From: Acidicapsa ligni
Lineage (GTDB): Bacteria; Acidobacteriota; Terriglobia; Terriglobales; Acidobacteriaceae
Assembly (NCBI RefSeq): GCF_025685655.1
Contig: NZ_JAGSYG010000005.1
Location: 248,001 to 312,000 of the forward strand
DNA length: 64,000 nucleotides
Reading direction: 5' to 3'
Of this stretch, positions 17,267 through 24,900 are shown piece by piece. Positions within the stretch are counted from its first letter, which is position 1; every line of letters begins with the position of its first letter. Position numbers and translations under genes: made by a program. The notes below the pieces were generated by a model. It searched no databases. It was not told the DNA's origin and saw only the letters and a list, made by a program, of their open reading frames with translations.

Positions 17267-18538
17267 CTAGCCGGGCGCTAACTCGACACCGCGACTCTCG
17301 CGTCCGCAAGCGGTCACAATCGCCAGCACAATCGCTACGATGACCACAGTCCCCGCCAGCACCGGCGAAAAGTTATGCATCTGTTCCGAGAGCTTCGTCT
17401 GAATTACGAGGTTGCGCGAAGTAAGCAGGTTGCCTAACTGGTACGCCAATCCGGGAAAGATCGCTCGCACCGGTCCAGGTGAAAGCTCCGTCAGATATGC
17501 CGGTACTACGCCCCACGCTCCCTGCACCATGAACTGCATCAGGAATGCCCCAAGTCCCAGTGACAGCGGCGTTTGACCATAGGCAAACAGGGGCACAATC
17601 GGGATAGCCAGCAGAGCGGCTGTAATAATTGCCCGCTTGCGCCCCCATTTCTCGGAGAGCGCACCAAAGACAAATCCGCCTGCCAGCGAGCCTACGTTAT
17701 AGATGACTCCCAGCACGCCTACCATGCCAGGCGAAAACCCGCGCCCCTTGAGTAGAAAGGTCGGATACATATCCTGTGTTCCGTGCGAGAAGCTGGTGAA
17801 CGCGGTCATGAGCAGGATCAAGAACAGAAATGTCGGTCCGTAAGAGATGAAATTGGCCAGCATCGGCGGCCTTCGAATACCAGCGAGCTTCTGCTTGCTG
17901 GCCTCCAGGCGTGCTGCCAACCATACTGGCGATTCATCCACATTGGAGCGCACAAAACCTACCAGCAGGGCAGGTGCAGCTCCCAGAACGAATAATCCTC
18001 GCCAGCCGATCCAATGAAAAAGCACTCCAAAGGCTGCTGCAGCAAGTAGATAGCCGATGGCGTACCCCTCCTGCAAAATGCCGGAAAAGATGCCGCGACC
18101 CTCGCGTGGCAGGCTTTCAAAGGTCAAAGCCGCGCCTACGCCCCAGACTCCGCCCATGGCCACGCCAAACAGCGCTCGCAACACCAGTAATGCACGCAGC
18201 GAGGGAGCAAAGGCGCATCCCAGCTCAATCGCGGAGTAGCAGAGGATATTCAGGATCAGGGTAGGTTTGCGTCCAAATCGGTCTGCCATTGCCCCAAAGA
18301 GAAAAGCCCCAACCGGCCGAAATGCGAGCGTGAGAAAAACCGCCTCCGCTACGCTCGAAACCGCCACATGAAACTCGCTCGCAATCGCCGGGATGCAGAA
18401 GACCAGCAGGAAGAAATCCAGCGCATCCAGCGTCCAGCTCAGAAACGCGGCTAAAAATGCATGACGCTGCGTGCGCGTCAGATTGCGAAAATGACCACGA
18501 ATGGATCCAATTGCCCCAACAGACATACGCCGGAGCAT
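17267..18538 (-). CDS. MFS transporter, probably carboxylate/sugar-acid:H+ symporter type
   Basis: Twelve hydrophobic helices and the MFS loop motif ADRFGRKPTL (after helix 2) identify a major facilitator. The first helix motif SWTLDALDFFLLVF and the repeat EKWGRKRAI resemble the sialate/lactate (SHS, JEN1-like) branch, so a monocarboxylate or sugar acid is a reasonable substrate guess. The start is uncertain: ATGs at 18538 and 18526 both precede the first helix, while a further one at 18613 adds 25 atypical residues; none has a clear ribosome site. It converges on the flavin reductase gene with about 40 bases between. Confidence 0.78.
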   Translation of the reverse strand: MLRRMSVGAIGSIRGHFRNLTRTQRHAFLAAFLSWTLDALDFFLLVFCIPAIASEFHVAVSSVAEAVFLTLAFRPVGAFLFGAMADRFGRKPTLILNILCYSAIELGCAFAPSLRALLVLRALFGVAMGGVWGVGAALTFESLPREGRGIFSGILQEGYAIGYLLAAAAFGVLFHWIGWRGLFVLGAAPALLVGFVRSNVDESPVWLAARLEASKQKLAGIRRPPMLANFISYGPTFLFLILLMTAFTSFSHGTQDMYPTFLLKGRGFSPGMVGVLGVIYNVGSLAGGFVFGALSEKWGRKRAIITAALLAIPIVPLFAYGQTPLSLGLGAFLMQFMVQGAWGVVPAYLTELSPGPVRAIFPGLAYQLGNLLTSRNLVIQTKLSEQMHNFSPVLAGTVVIVAIVLAIVTACGRESRGVELAPG

Positions 18539-18744
18539 AGCAGACAGGCCGCGTCTGGATGAAAATCTGTCGAGCAAATAATATTTGTTGCAACGAATAC
18601 TTTTTCGCCGCATCTTTTGATTACTAGCCGTGGTTTCGGCAATACAGTTGTTTACACGGCTATCTTCTGCTTCGCTCTTTTACTGGAAGCCGAGACTCAG
18701 ATTTCTAAGTACACCCGCAACCCAAATCGAAAGGAAATACATTT

Positions 18745-19320
18745 ATGAAGCTTCTCAAGATCGCCTCTGGACTTCTCGTTCTTGCCGCCCCGTTCGCCAT
18801 GGCTCAAACCTCCACCTGGAAGAGCGATTCGGCTCACAGCGAAGTGAATTTCGCCATCAAGCATCTCGGCGTTTCCAACATTCGCGGCCGTTTCGGCAAG
18901 GTTGATGCCACCATCACCCTCGACGAAAAAGACATCACCAAGTCCACAGTGAACGCCACCATCGACGTTACCGGCGTGGATACCGGCGAGGCGCCGCGTG
19001 ACAATCACCTCAAGACAGATAGCTTTTTTGACGTGGCAAAGTACCCGACCGCGACCTTCGTGAGCACGAGCGTAGCCAAGAGCGGCGATGGACTCACTGT
19101 GACCGGCAACCTGACCCTTCACGGCGTGACCAAGCCAGTTGTTCTCCAGATCGAAGGACCGACCGCTCCGGTCGACGGTATGGACAAAAAGCCTCATATC
19201 GGTTTTTCGGGCAGGACCACCATTCATCGCACTGACTTCGGCATTGGCGCAGGTTTCCCAGCTGCGGTCGTAGGCGAAGATGTGCGGCTGACGATCGATC
19301 TGGATGTAGCCAAACAGTAA
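18745..19320 (+). CDS. yceI: YceI family lipocalin-like periplasmic protein
   Basis: This 191-residue protein has a signal peptide cleaved near APFAMAQ (about residue 20). The mature part follows the YceI barrel: WKSDSAHSEVNFAIKHLG at the start, the KVDATITLDEKD and DNHLKTDSFFDVAKYPTATF segments, and HRTDFGIG near the end. YceI proteins bind isoprenoid lipids or related amphiphiles in the periplasm. AAAGGA lies about nine bases before the ATG. A perfect hairpin terminator follows, so it is probably monocistronic. Confidence 0.93.
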   Translation: MKLLKIASGLLVLAAPFAMAQTSTWKSDSAHSEVNFAIKHLGVSNIRGRFGKVDATITLDEKDITKSTVNATIDVTGVDTGEAPRDNHLKTDSFFDVAKYPTATFVSTSVAKSGDGLTVTGNLTLHGVTKPVVLQIEGPTAPVDGMDKKPHIGFSGRTTIHRTDFGIGAGFPAAVVGEDVRLTIDLDVAKQ

Positions 19321-19356
19321 TCGCGCAATGAATTGAAAGAAAAGACTTTGCACGGC

Positions 19357-19388
19357 CGGAGGCTGAATCCATCAGCCTCCGCAGTTTT
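19357..19388 (+). terminator. Hairpin terminator after yceI
   Basis: CGGAGGCTGA (19357-19366) and TCAGCCTCCG (19372-19381) form a perfect ten-base stem with a five-base loop, followed by CAGTTTT. It lies between yceI and the MarR gene on the same strand. Confidence 0.8.
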
Positions 19389-19417
19389 AACTCATATTTG
19401 TTTTATCGGAGAGCGGA

Positions 19418-20008
19418 ATGTCGTCAGGCTTGCCAGAAACAGAGCGTGCTGCCAGTTCTGCAAGTCCGGGCTTTTCGAGCCCCCAGGAAGAGGCGCTGTT
19501 AACCCTGATGCGTAGTGCAGATTGCCTGCATCGCACGCTACAGCAGCGGTTGAAGCCCTATGGCCTGACATCGACCCAATATAACGTACTGCGTATTTTG
19601 CGTGGCGCCAGATCTACCGGCCTCACCTGCTCCGCTATCGGGCAGCGAATGATTACGCCTGAGCCGGATATTACGCGGCTTCTTGCTCGCCTCAAGCTGC
19701 AAAAGCTCATCTCTCAGCAGCGCGATCAAAAAGACAGGCGCGTCCTATGGACACACATTACGGACCTGGGGCTGGAGCTTTTGTCTAAACTGAGTGACGT
19801 TATTGATCAAGCGCCGAAAGAGCTTTTCCAGAATCTCAATTCGGAGGAGCTGCGGAGTTTCATCCGGCTGCTGAACAAGGTGCAAGCCTGTAGTGAAAGG
19901 ACCGTCGCAGCAAGTGATTCGGCGGGAAACAGGCCTCCCGTTACCGGGAAGCCATCTTCGCGACACTTGCAGCCAAACCCACTTCTTCCTCGCCCTCACC
20001 CTGAATAA
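19418..20008 (+). CDS. MarR family transcriptional regulator
   Basis: This 196-residue winged-helix regulator has the MarR core at residues 25-150: helix-turn-helix LTCSAIGQRMITPEPDITRLLARLKLQKLI, then the wing QQRDQKDRRVLWTHIT. It should bind DNA as a dimer and sense a small ligand or redox state. GGAG precedes the ATG by six bases. Its last 22 codons run antisense into the 3' end of the convergent response-regulator gene (68-base overlap), and this proline-rich tail is outside the usual MarR length. Its targets are unknown. Confidence 0.88.
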   Translation: MSSGLPETERAASSASPGFSSPQEEALLTLMRSADCLHRTLQQRLKPYGLTSTQYNVLRILRGARSTGLTCSAIGQRMITPEPDITRLLARLKLQKLISQQRDQKDRRVLWTHITDLGLELLSKLSDVIDQAPKELFQNLNSEELRSFIRLLNKVQACSERTVAASDSAGNRPPVTGKPSSRHLQPNPLLPRPHPE

Positions 20009-20714
20009 TCTTATGGTGCAGGCAATAGAGAGCCAGTTCGAGCCGGTCTGAAACGCCGAGCTTATCGTAGATTTTGCGCAGGTAGTTTTTGATTACCTGT
20101 TCCGTGGTTCCCAACTGATACGCAATTTCCTTATTCCGCTTACCCTGGGTAATACAGGTAATGATCGCCATCTCTTTTGGCGAAAGTCTAGGCTGGGTCC
20201 GCGGACTCACGAGTGCAGCGGCCTGCGAACGATAGGCCTCAATCACCAGATTGATGGACTGGTTATCGATCCAGGTCTCTCCCGAAGCAATCTTGCGGAC
20301 GCACTTCACCAGCAAATCCGGTGAAATGGCGCGCGAAATAATGCCCCGAACTCCACGCCGGTAAAGTTCGACTGTGTGGCTCTCGTCGGAATAGGATGCC
20401 TGAACGATGATCTTGACGTCAGGCGCAAGGCGAAGCAGTTCAGGAATCGCATTCGCGGTTCCGGTCAGCATTCCGCCTTCTAATAGAACGACATCTGTAG
20501 GGTATCGCTGCACAGCCGCGTGCAGATTCTCGATCGAGTCGGCTTGCGCAACGACGCGAACATCATCCTCCAGGGCAAAGACTTTTCGTATACCAACGCG
20601 GTAAATGGCCTGAGAGTCCGCTAGAATGACGCGGATCGCACCCGGCTTGGCTGCCGAATCGTGAACTTCCCCTTCTGGAGAGTCTTCCAGAATATCCATT
20701 TTGATGATTGACAT
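19941..20714 (-). CDS. NarL/LuxR-type response regulator with atypical receiver
   Basis: This 257-residue protein has a receiver-like N-terminal domain (about 27-145) and a LuxR-type helix-turn-helix (about 190-250: LSPKEMAIITCITQGKRNKEIAYQLGTTEQVIKNYLRKI). The acidic pocket residue is kept at Asp33 (LADS), but the phosphoacceptor position reads DVVLLEGG, with Glu79 in place of Asp, and the conserved Lys of the KDAS motif is replaced in ISRAIS. It may be phosphorylation-independent. It starts 14 bases after the PilZ gene, so the two form a transcription unit. GCAGG lies just before the ATG. Confidence 0.85.
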   Translation of the reverse strand: MSIIKMDILEDSPEGEVHDSAAKPGAIRVILADSQAIYRVGIRKVFALEDDVRVVAQADSIENLHAAVQRYPTDVVLLEGGMLTGTANAIPELLRLAPDVKIIVQASYSDESHTVELYRRGVRGIISRAISPDLLVKCVRKIASGETWIDNQSINLVIEAYRSQAAALVSPRTQPRLSPKEMAIITCITQGKRNKEIAYQLGTTEQVIKNYLRKIYDKLGVSDRLELALYCLHHKIIQGEGEEEVGLAASVAKMASR

Positions 20715-20728
20715 AGGTGCCTGCAGAA

Positions 20729-21088
20729 TTACTGATCAGCGAATCGGTACTCATCAATTGTGGCGGCTGTATGGTAACCAGTTTGACTTGGGTAACAGCG
20801 TACCACACGTCCACGACAATGAACTAGTACGTCTCGGGGTGTGCCAAGAATCTCTCCCGGCATTCTCAAAGAGAATCCGATGGACGTCGCCGGGGTTACA
20901 GCTCGGTCCGTAATGAAGAGGACTCCGCTGGCGGAAACGTTACTCGTCACCGCTGCAAACTCCCCACCATCCGCTGATAAAACCACGGGAAGACTCAAAG
21001 GAAATCGCACCGCGCAGCGAACCTCCTGACGGGGCGCGCCTCCAGTGCTTGTTGGTGAAACAGGCAACTCTGGGATCGATAGATTCAT
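20729..21088 (-). CDS. PilZ domain protein
   Basis: This protein of about 119 residues is essentially one PilZ domain. The arginine-rich N-terminal switch appears as RQEVRCAVR and the second motif as SNVSASGVLF, matching the (D/N)xSxxG signature that contacts cyclic di-GMP. It is probably a cytoplasmic c-di-GMP receptor. The ATG at 21088 is preferred; an upstream in-frame TTG (21121) would add 11 residues. It is followed closely by the atypical LuxR-type regulator, suggesting the two act in one response. Confidence 0.82.
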   Translation of the reverse strand: MNLSIPELPVSPTSTGGAPRQEVRCAVRFPLSLPVVLSADGGEFAAVTSNVSASGVLFITDRAVTPATSIGFSLRMPGEILGTPRDVLVHCRGRVVRCYPSQTGYHTAATIDEYRFADQ

Positions 21089-21513
21089 CGGGCAACCATT
21101 CCTTTCAGGAAGCGTTACCAATACTGTAACTCAAGTTGAGTACTGCTGGACTGATACCAAAGTTTCTTTCACTCACGCAACTGTAACCTTCGCTTAAGTA
21201 CTTCGTAAATAACCCTTCTGTGGTATCTGCTTCCTGCAATTGGAGATCCGGGAAAAGCGAAAACCAGTTACTTTGGTCACGGCCTTATCCGACGCCTGTC
21301 GGGTAGCCGCGAGGTTGGCTGCTTTTCTATATAGGCTGACTGCGCTCCTATATATATTGACCTCACGCCCGGCTCGATTCGGGTTTGTTCCCTAGGCTTA
21401 GGCCGTATAGGGTGTTCCGGTGCCGGAATCGGGCATTGGAATGGGACTGTGATTGTCGCGAATCGTTTCAGTCTCAGTCCAAACGGTGGTCTAGTCGGCG
21501 ATCTAATCGGCGG
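21089..21513. other. Intergenic region with clustered inverted repeats
   Basis: No gene is seen. The stretch should hold the promoter of the PilZ-regulator pair. On the plus strand, 21302-21322 can form a six-base-pair stem (GTAGCC/GGCTGC) followed by TTTTCT, and TATATAGG (21328-21335) with CCTATATA (21347-21354) is a perfect inverted repeat. Other short hairpins (ACCA/TGGT, CCGAC/GTCGG) precede them at 21262-21301. A structured RNA or a cluster of operators is possible; nothing is proven. Confidence 0.4.
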
Positions 21514-22821
21514 TCAGGCCCAGAAAGCAGCCGAAGAGCCGACCCATTCCTGGTTTTTGTTGTGGTCTACGCCCATCATTTTTCCGCGTCCTAACCGCAC
21601 CAGCGATAAGGCAGGCGTCAGTTCGCCTCCGTCGGGCCATAAATACAGGATGCGAATCTCTGCCTGAGTGAGCCCGTGTGGAGTCTTAACCGTAGGTTCA
21701 AAATACATCCGCTGCTGCAGGAGATAATCTCCACGTTGCTGCTCTGGTATCGCCAGCAAATCTCCTCGGCTGGGCGAGAACTGTATTCCTTTTCCTGCAA
21801 ATGAGAACAGGGGTTTCAGCAACAGATTGTCATAAATGATCCCTGGATCATTCCCCTGGGGTAGAGAAACGCCCGCTGCCGCCAATTGGGTGTGGCCGGT
21901 TCCGTTTAGAAAATCTGTAAGAAATACCGCAGGTGGAACTACCGGATCACCAGCCGAAAGTTCAAGAGGGAATTTATTTTCCACGGAAGAATCATTTGCT
22001 GACTTCGAAAGCCACGGCACAGCATACTTGCTGATTAAAAAATACCAGTTAGGATGCCCGGCCCACTCTACATCCCACTCCTGAGTCAGGCGGAAGGGCA
22101 GTTCTATCCTGCGCGCGATCATCTCATCTGCAATCGCCCGATTGTAGATGCGATGGATGGGGATCAACTCCCCCTGGGCATTTCGATAATGCAGTTTTTT
22201 ACCAATAGGAATGAGGCTTGTTATATCGACGACCGCGATTCCCAACGCTTTTGCCGTCAGCAAAAAATCGGGAAGCGTCTTCTGGTGCAACGGATCCACT
22301 TCCGTCAGCACAACATTTTCCGGCGCGTGATTGCCAAGCACGGTGCGGCGCAACAGTTCCCAGAACCCCGCCTCGGTTAAATCACCAAGGAAGGTACCGA
22401 GGGATTTTGGGAGATCGTAAGCATCCGCGTATGCATGGTTCAACAATGTCTGATAGGCGTACACAGACGGAAAAGCCTGGAGCTCCACGAGCCTTGGAAC
22501 CAGGGTTCCTTTTCCATCGCGAACGAGCGCAAAATCTGCGGTCAGAAAATGAGGGTGCGAGGATTCTCCAGCCACGCAAAACTTCTCGGGAATGGAATTT
22601 CTGGCTCCCACTAGGTATTCCGGCCACCTGAGCAGGCGCTCCGTCAGCCGAATTCCGGCATCTGCCATCTCATTCAGGAGTGCCTTGGGGAGAAAAACGG
22701 GGGTTTCGGCCACCCGGAACTCCACTTTTGTACCCGAATCTGTATCCAAACGAGCCAATAAATTCCGATATTGCTCTGCCGTAAATCCAGTGTTAAAGGC
22801 AGCTCGTAATTTGTCGATCAA
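21514..22821 (-). CDS. Uncharacterised ATP-grasp-like protein
   Basis: The 435-residue protein is not a familiar named enzyme, but its C-terminal third reads like an ATP-grasp fold: LLLKPLFSFAGKGI (333-346; lysine and glycine-rich nucleotide loop), GDYLLQQRM (364-372; hinge strand), AEIRILYLWPDG (387-398), and a final acidic/basic GVDHNKN (417-423). The N-terminal half, with RLVELQAFPSVYAY near 110, could be the pre-ATP-grasp domain. Such enzymes join a carboxylate to an amine or thiol through an acyl phosphate. The start is TTG, well supported by GGAGG six bases upstream. It is divergent from a secreted repeat protein, which may be its substrate; that is inference. Confidence 0.65.
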   Translation of the reverse strand: MIDKLRAAFNTGFTAEQYRNLLARLDTDSGTKVEFRVAETPVFLPKALLNEMADAGIRLTERLLRWPEYLVGARNSIPEKFCVAGESSHPHFLTADFALVRDGKGTLVPRLVELQAFPSVYAYQTLLNHAYADAYDLPKSLGTFLGDLTEAGFWELLRRTVLGNHAPENVVLTEVDPLHQKTLPDFLLTAKALGIAVVDITSLIPIGKKLHYRNAQGELIPIHRIYNRAIADEMIARRIELPFRLTQEWDVEWAGHPNWYFLISKYAVPWLSKSANDSSVENKFPLELSAGDPVVPPAVFLTDFLNGTGHTQLAAAGVSLPQGNDPGIIYDNLLLKPLFSFAGKGIQFSPSRGDLLAIPEQQRGDYLLQQRMYFEPTVKTPHGLTQAEIRILYLWPDGGELTPALSLVRLGRGKMMGVDHNKNQEWVGSSAAFWA

Positions 22822-22915
22822 GTAATGCCTCCAACCGCGAAAGTAATCTCATTCCGTTGGAAAAGAGTTTATTACCACGCTTTTCCCATAATGAAAAGAG
22901 AATAGACCCTTAAAT

Positions 22916-22943
22916 TTGACCATTTTACAGCTTTCGTTGTACT
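22916..22943 (+). promoter_or_regulatory. Candidate promoter of the repeat-protein gene
   Basis: TTGACC (22916-22921) and TGTACT (22938-22943) are separated by 16 bases, matching -35 and -10 at 4 to 5 of 6 positions. The predicted start leaves a leader of about 55 bases before the ATG at 23005, which has GGAG eight bases upstream. The match is visual only. Confidence 0.4.
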
Positions 22944-23004
22944 TCCATGAGGCGCTTTGCGGTAGGCTTTCCTTAGATTTGTCAAATTAGACGGAGATTT
23001 AACC

Positions 23005-23964
23005 ATGACCTTTGCTGCTGTTTCCCCCCTTCGCATCCTGTCCGCGCTCGTTCTTACTGTCACTTCAACCGCTGCATTTGCCGGCCCTACCCTGCCGATG
23101 CCGAACCCGAAGGACATTCACTTCGTAGCTGAGAACGGTCCTACGTTGCCGATGCCGAACCCGAAGGATATTCACTTCGTAGCTGAGAACGGTCCTACGT
23201 TGCCGATGCCGAACCCGAAGGATATTCACTTCGTAGCTGAAAATGGCCCTACGTTGCCGATGCCTAACCCGAAGGATATTCACTTCGTAGCTGAGAACGG
23301 TCCTACGCTGCCGATGCCTAACCCGAAGGATATTCACTTCGTCGCCGAAAATGGTCCTACGTTGCCGATGCCGAACCCGAAGGATATTCACTTCGTCGCC
23401 GAAAATGGTCCTACGTTGCCGATGCCGAACCCGAAGGATATTCACTTCGTAGCTGAAAATGGCCCTACGTTGCCGATGCCGAACCCGAAGGATATTCACT
23501 TCGTCGCTGAAAATGGCCCTACGTTGCCGATGCCGAACCCGAAGGATATTCACTTCGTAGCTGAAAATGGCCCTACGCTGCCGATGCCGAACCCGAAGGA
23601 TATTCACTTCGTCGCCGAGAATGGTCCTACGCTGCCGATGCCGAACCCGAAGGATATTCACTTCGTAGCTGAGAATGGCCCGACGTTGCCGATGCCTAAT
23701 CCGAAGGATATCCACGTTGTAGCTGAGAACGGTCCTACGCTGCCGATGCCGAACCCGAAGGATATTCACTTCGTCGCCGAGAATGGTCCTACCCTGCCGA
23801 TGCCGAACCCGAAGGATATTCACTTCGTAGCTGAGAATGGCCCGACGTTGCCGATGCCTAATCCGAAAGATATCCACTTTGTAGCTGAGAACGGCCCTAC
23901 GTTGCCAATGCCGAACCCGAAGGACATTCACTTCGTAGCTGCCAGCGGCAACGTACTCTCGTAA
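23005..23964 (+). CDS. Secreted protein made of sixteen 18-residue repeats
   Basis: This 319-residue protein starts with a Sec-type signal peptide (residues 1-26, ending TAAFA). The rest is fifteen tandem copies of GPTLPMPNPKDIHFVAEN and a sixteenth shortened copy, then ASGNVLS. Copies are identical apart from Val for Phe in repeat 12, while codons differ between copies (GTAGCT, GTCGCC and GTCGCT for Val-Ala; GAGAAC and GAAAAT for Glu-Asn). The protein sequence is therefore held constant although the DNA drifts. No cysteine or known domain is present. Each unit has three prolines, a Lys-Asp pair, a Thr and a Glu. It could be a structural or adhesive disordered protein, or a multi-copy peptide precursor. 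Function is unknown. Confidence 0.85.
   Translation: MTFAAVSPLRILSALVLTVTSTAAFAGPTLPMPNPKDIHFVAENGPTLPMPNPKDIHFVAENGPTLPMPNPKDIHFVAENGPTLPMPNPKDIHFVAENGPTLPMPNPKDIHFVAENGPTLPMPNPKDIHFVAENGPTLPMPNPKDIHFVAENGPTLPMPNPKDIHFVAENGPTLPMPNPKDIHFVAENGPTLPMPNPKDIHFVAENGPTLPMPNPKDIHFVAENGPTLPMPNPKDIHVVAENGPTLPMPNPKDIHFVAENGPTLPMPNPKDIHFVAENGPTLPMPNPKDIHFVAENGPTLPMPNPKDIHFVAASGNVLS
23083..23940 (+). repeat. 54-bp tandem repeat array inside the secreted repeat gene
   Basis: Sixteen head-to-tail units of 54 bases, the last truncated to 48, encode the 18-residue repeat. Units differ mostly at third codon positions. There are no unique spacers, so this is a coding minisatellite and not a CRISPR. Such arrays can change copy number by recombination. 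Confidence 0.95.
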
Positions 23965-24108
23965 GCTATTTATGTCGCTGGAAGAGCGATCGGATTACCC
24001 CGGTTTCTTTCTGGGTCGAGTTCGATCTTAAGTTGTATACAGACATTGGCTTCGTGCTGCTAGACTCTTTTTTGGAGGGACTTTTAACGTCCGCTCCTGG
24101 AGGCAACA

Positions 24109-24900
24109 GTGGCTCTCGACACGATCGTTTCAGTCGTGGGAATGTTGGGTGAAGCTACTGTCTCCATTCTCCTTTTGCGTCGTAAATCGTGGCGAACTCT
24201 GCCTTTCTTTTCGATATACGTTGCATGGAGTCTGCTGACCGATATTGTAGGAACTTACCTACTTATCTATAAGATTCCAGACGCCTATAACCGTTTTTAC
24301 CTTATCTACACGCCGGTAGATGCGTGTCTTCAATTTACTGTGCTGGTTGAGTTGGCCCGGTCGGTTCTAAGCCCGGTTCGTAAAATTCTCCCCCGTGGCA
24401 CTACGATCATCCTGGGATTACTTGTCGCTCTTGCCGGGCTTGCGATCTGGCCTTTGGCGGGTACGACCGTTCCTCAGGATATTTCTTCCAATGCTCGTTT
24501 CTATGTTCACTTTCAAGAGACGATCGCGATATTACGAGTTGTCTGCTTCCTGGTGCTGGCGGGCTTCAGCCAGGTTTTGTCGATCGGATGGCGTGATCGC
24601 GAACTTCAGATAGCAACCGGGCTCGGTTTTTTCTCGATAGTCAGCCTCATGGTGGCCGTTCTTCACTCCCACCAGGTTGAAATTGGGGCTCAATATCTCC
24701 GGCTTTATCAGGCTGTAACGTTTAGTTACCTCGGTACACTGTTCTATTGGGTGGTGAGTTTTAGCACTAAAGAGCAAGAACGCAAAGAATTCAGTCCACA
24801 AATGCAAAACTTTCTGTTACAAATGGGTGGTGGGGCGCGTGCTGGTCGAATCGCGCTTACCGATTTGCCCGCAGAACGCTCGAAACAAAAGGATAAGTAA
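24109..24900 (+). CDS. Uncharacterised multi-pass membrane protein
   Basis: This 263-residue protein has about six to seven hydrophobic helices, from TIVSVVGMLGEATVSILLL at the N-terminus to YLGTLFYWVVSF near residue 220, followed by a charged cytoplasmic tail ending KQKDK. The start is GTG with a strong GGAGG site five bases upstream (24099-24103). The stop codon overlaps the ATG of the next gene by one base, so the two are translationally coupled. No transporter or enzyme motif is recognised. It lies 144 bases downstream of the repeat-protein gene in the same direction; whether they share a transcript cannot be told. Confidence 0.78.
   Translation: MALDTIVSVVGMLGEATVSILLLRRKSWRTLPFFSIYVAWSLLTDIVGTYLLIYKIPDAYNRFYLIYTPVDACLQFTVLVELARSVLSPVRKILPRGTTIILGLLVALAGLAIWPLAGTTVPQDISSNARFYVHFQETIAILRVVCFLVLAGFSQVLSIGWRDRELQIATGLGFFSIVSLMVAVLHSHQVEIGAQYLRLYQAVTFSYLGTLFYWVVSFSTKEQERKEFSPQMQNFLLQMGGGARAGRIALTDLPAERSKQKDK

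Noticed and set aside
21240..21330. Confident cyclic-di-GMP (GEMM) riboswitch
   Set aside because: Only the 3' part is vaguely similar, the conserved GACGCAAAGCC is absent and no gene follows on that strand. It is kept only as a low-confidence structured region.
23065..23931. 288-codon minus-strand frame over the tandem repeats
   Set aside because: It is open only because the 54-bp unit has no stop in that frame. It has no ribosome site, and the plus frame has a signal peptide, a ribosome site and conserved residues with silent codon changes.
23083..23940. CRISPR array
   Set aside because: Repeats are contiguous 54-bp coding units with no unique spacers, and no cas gene is present.
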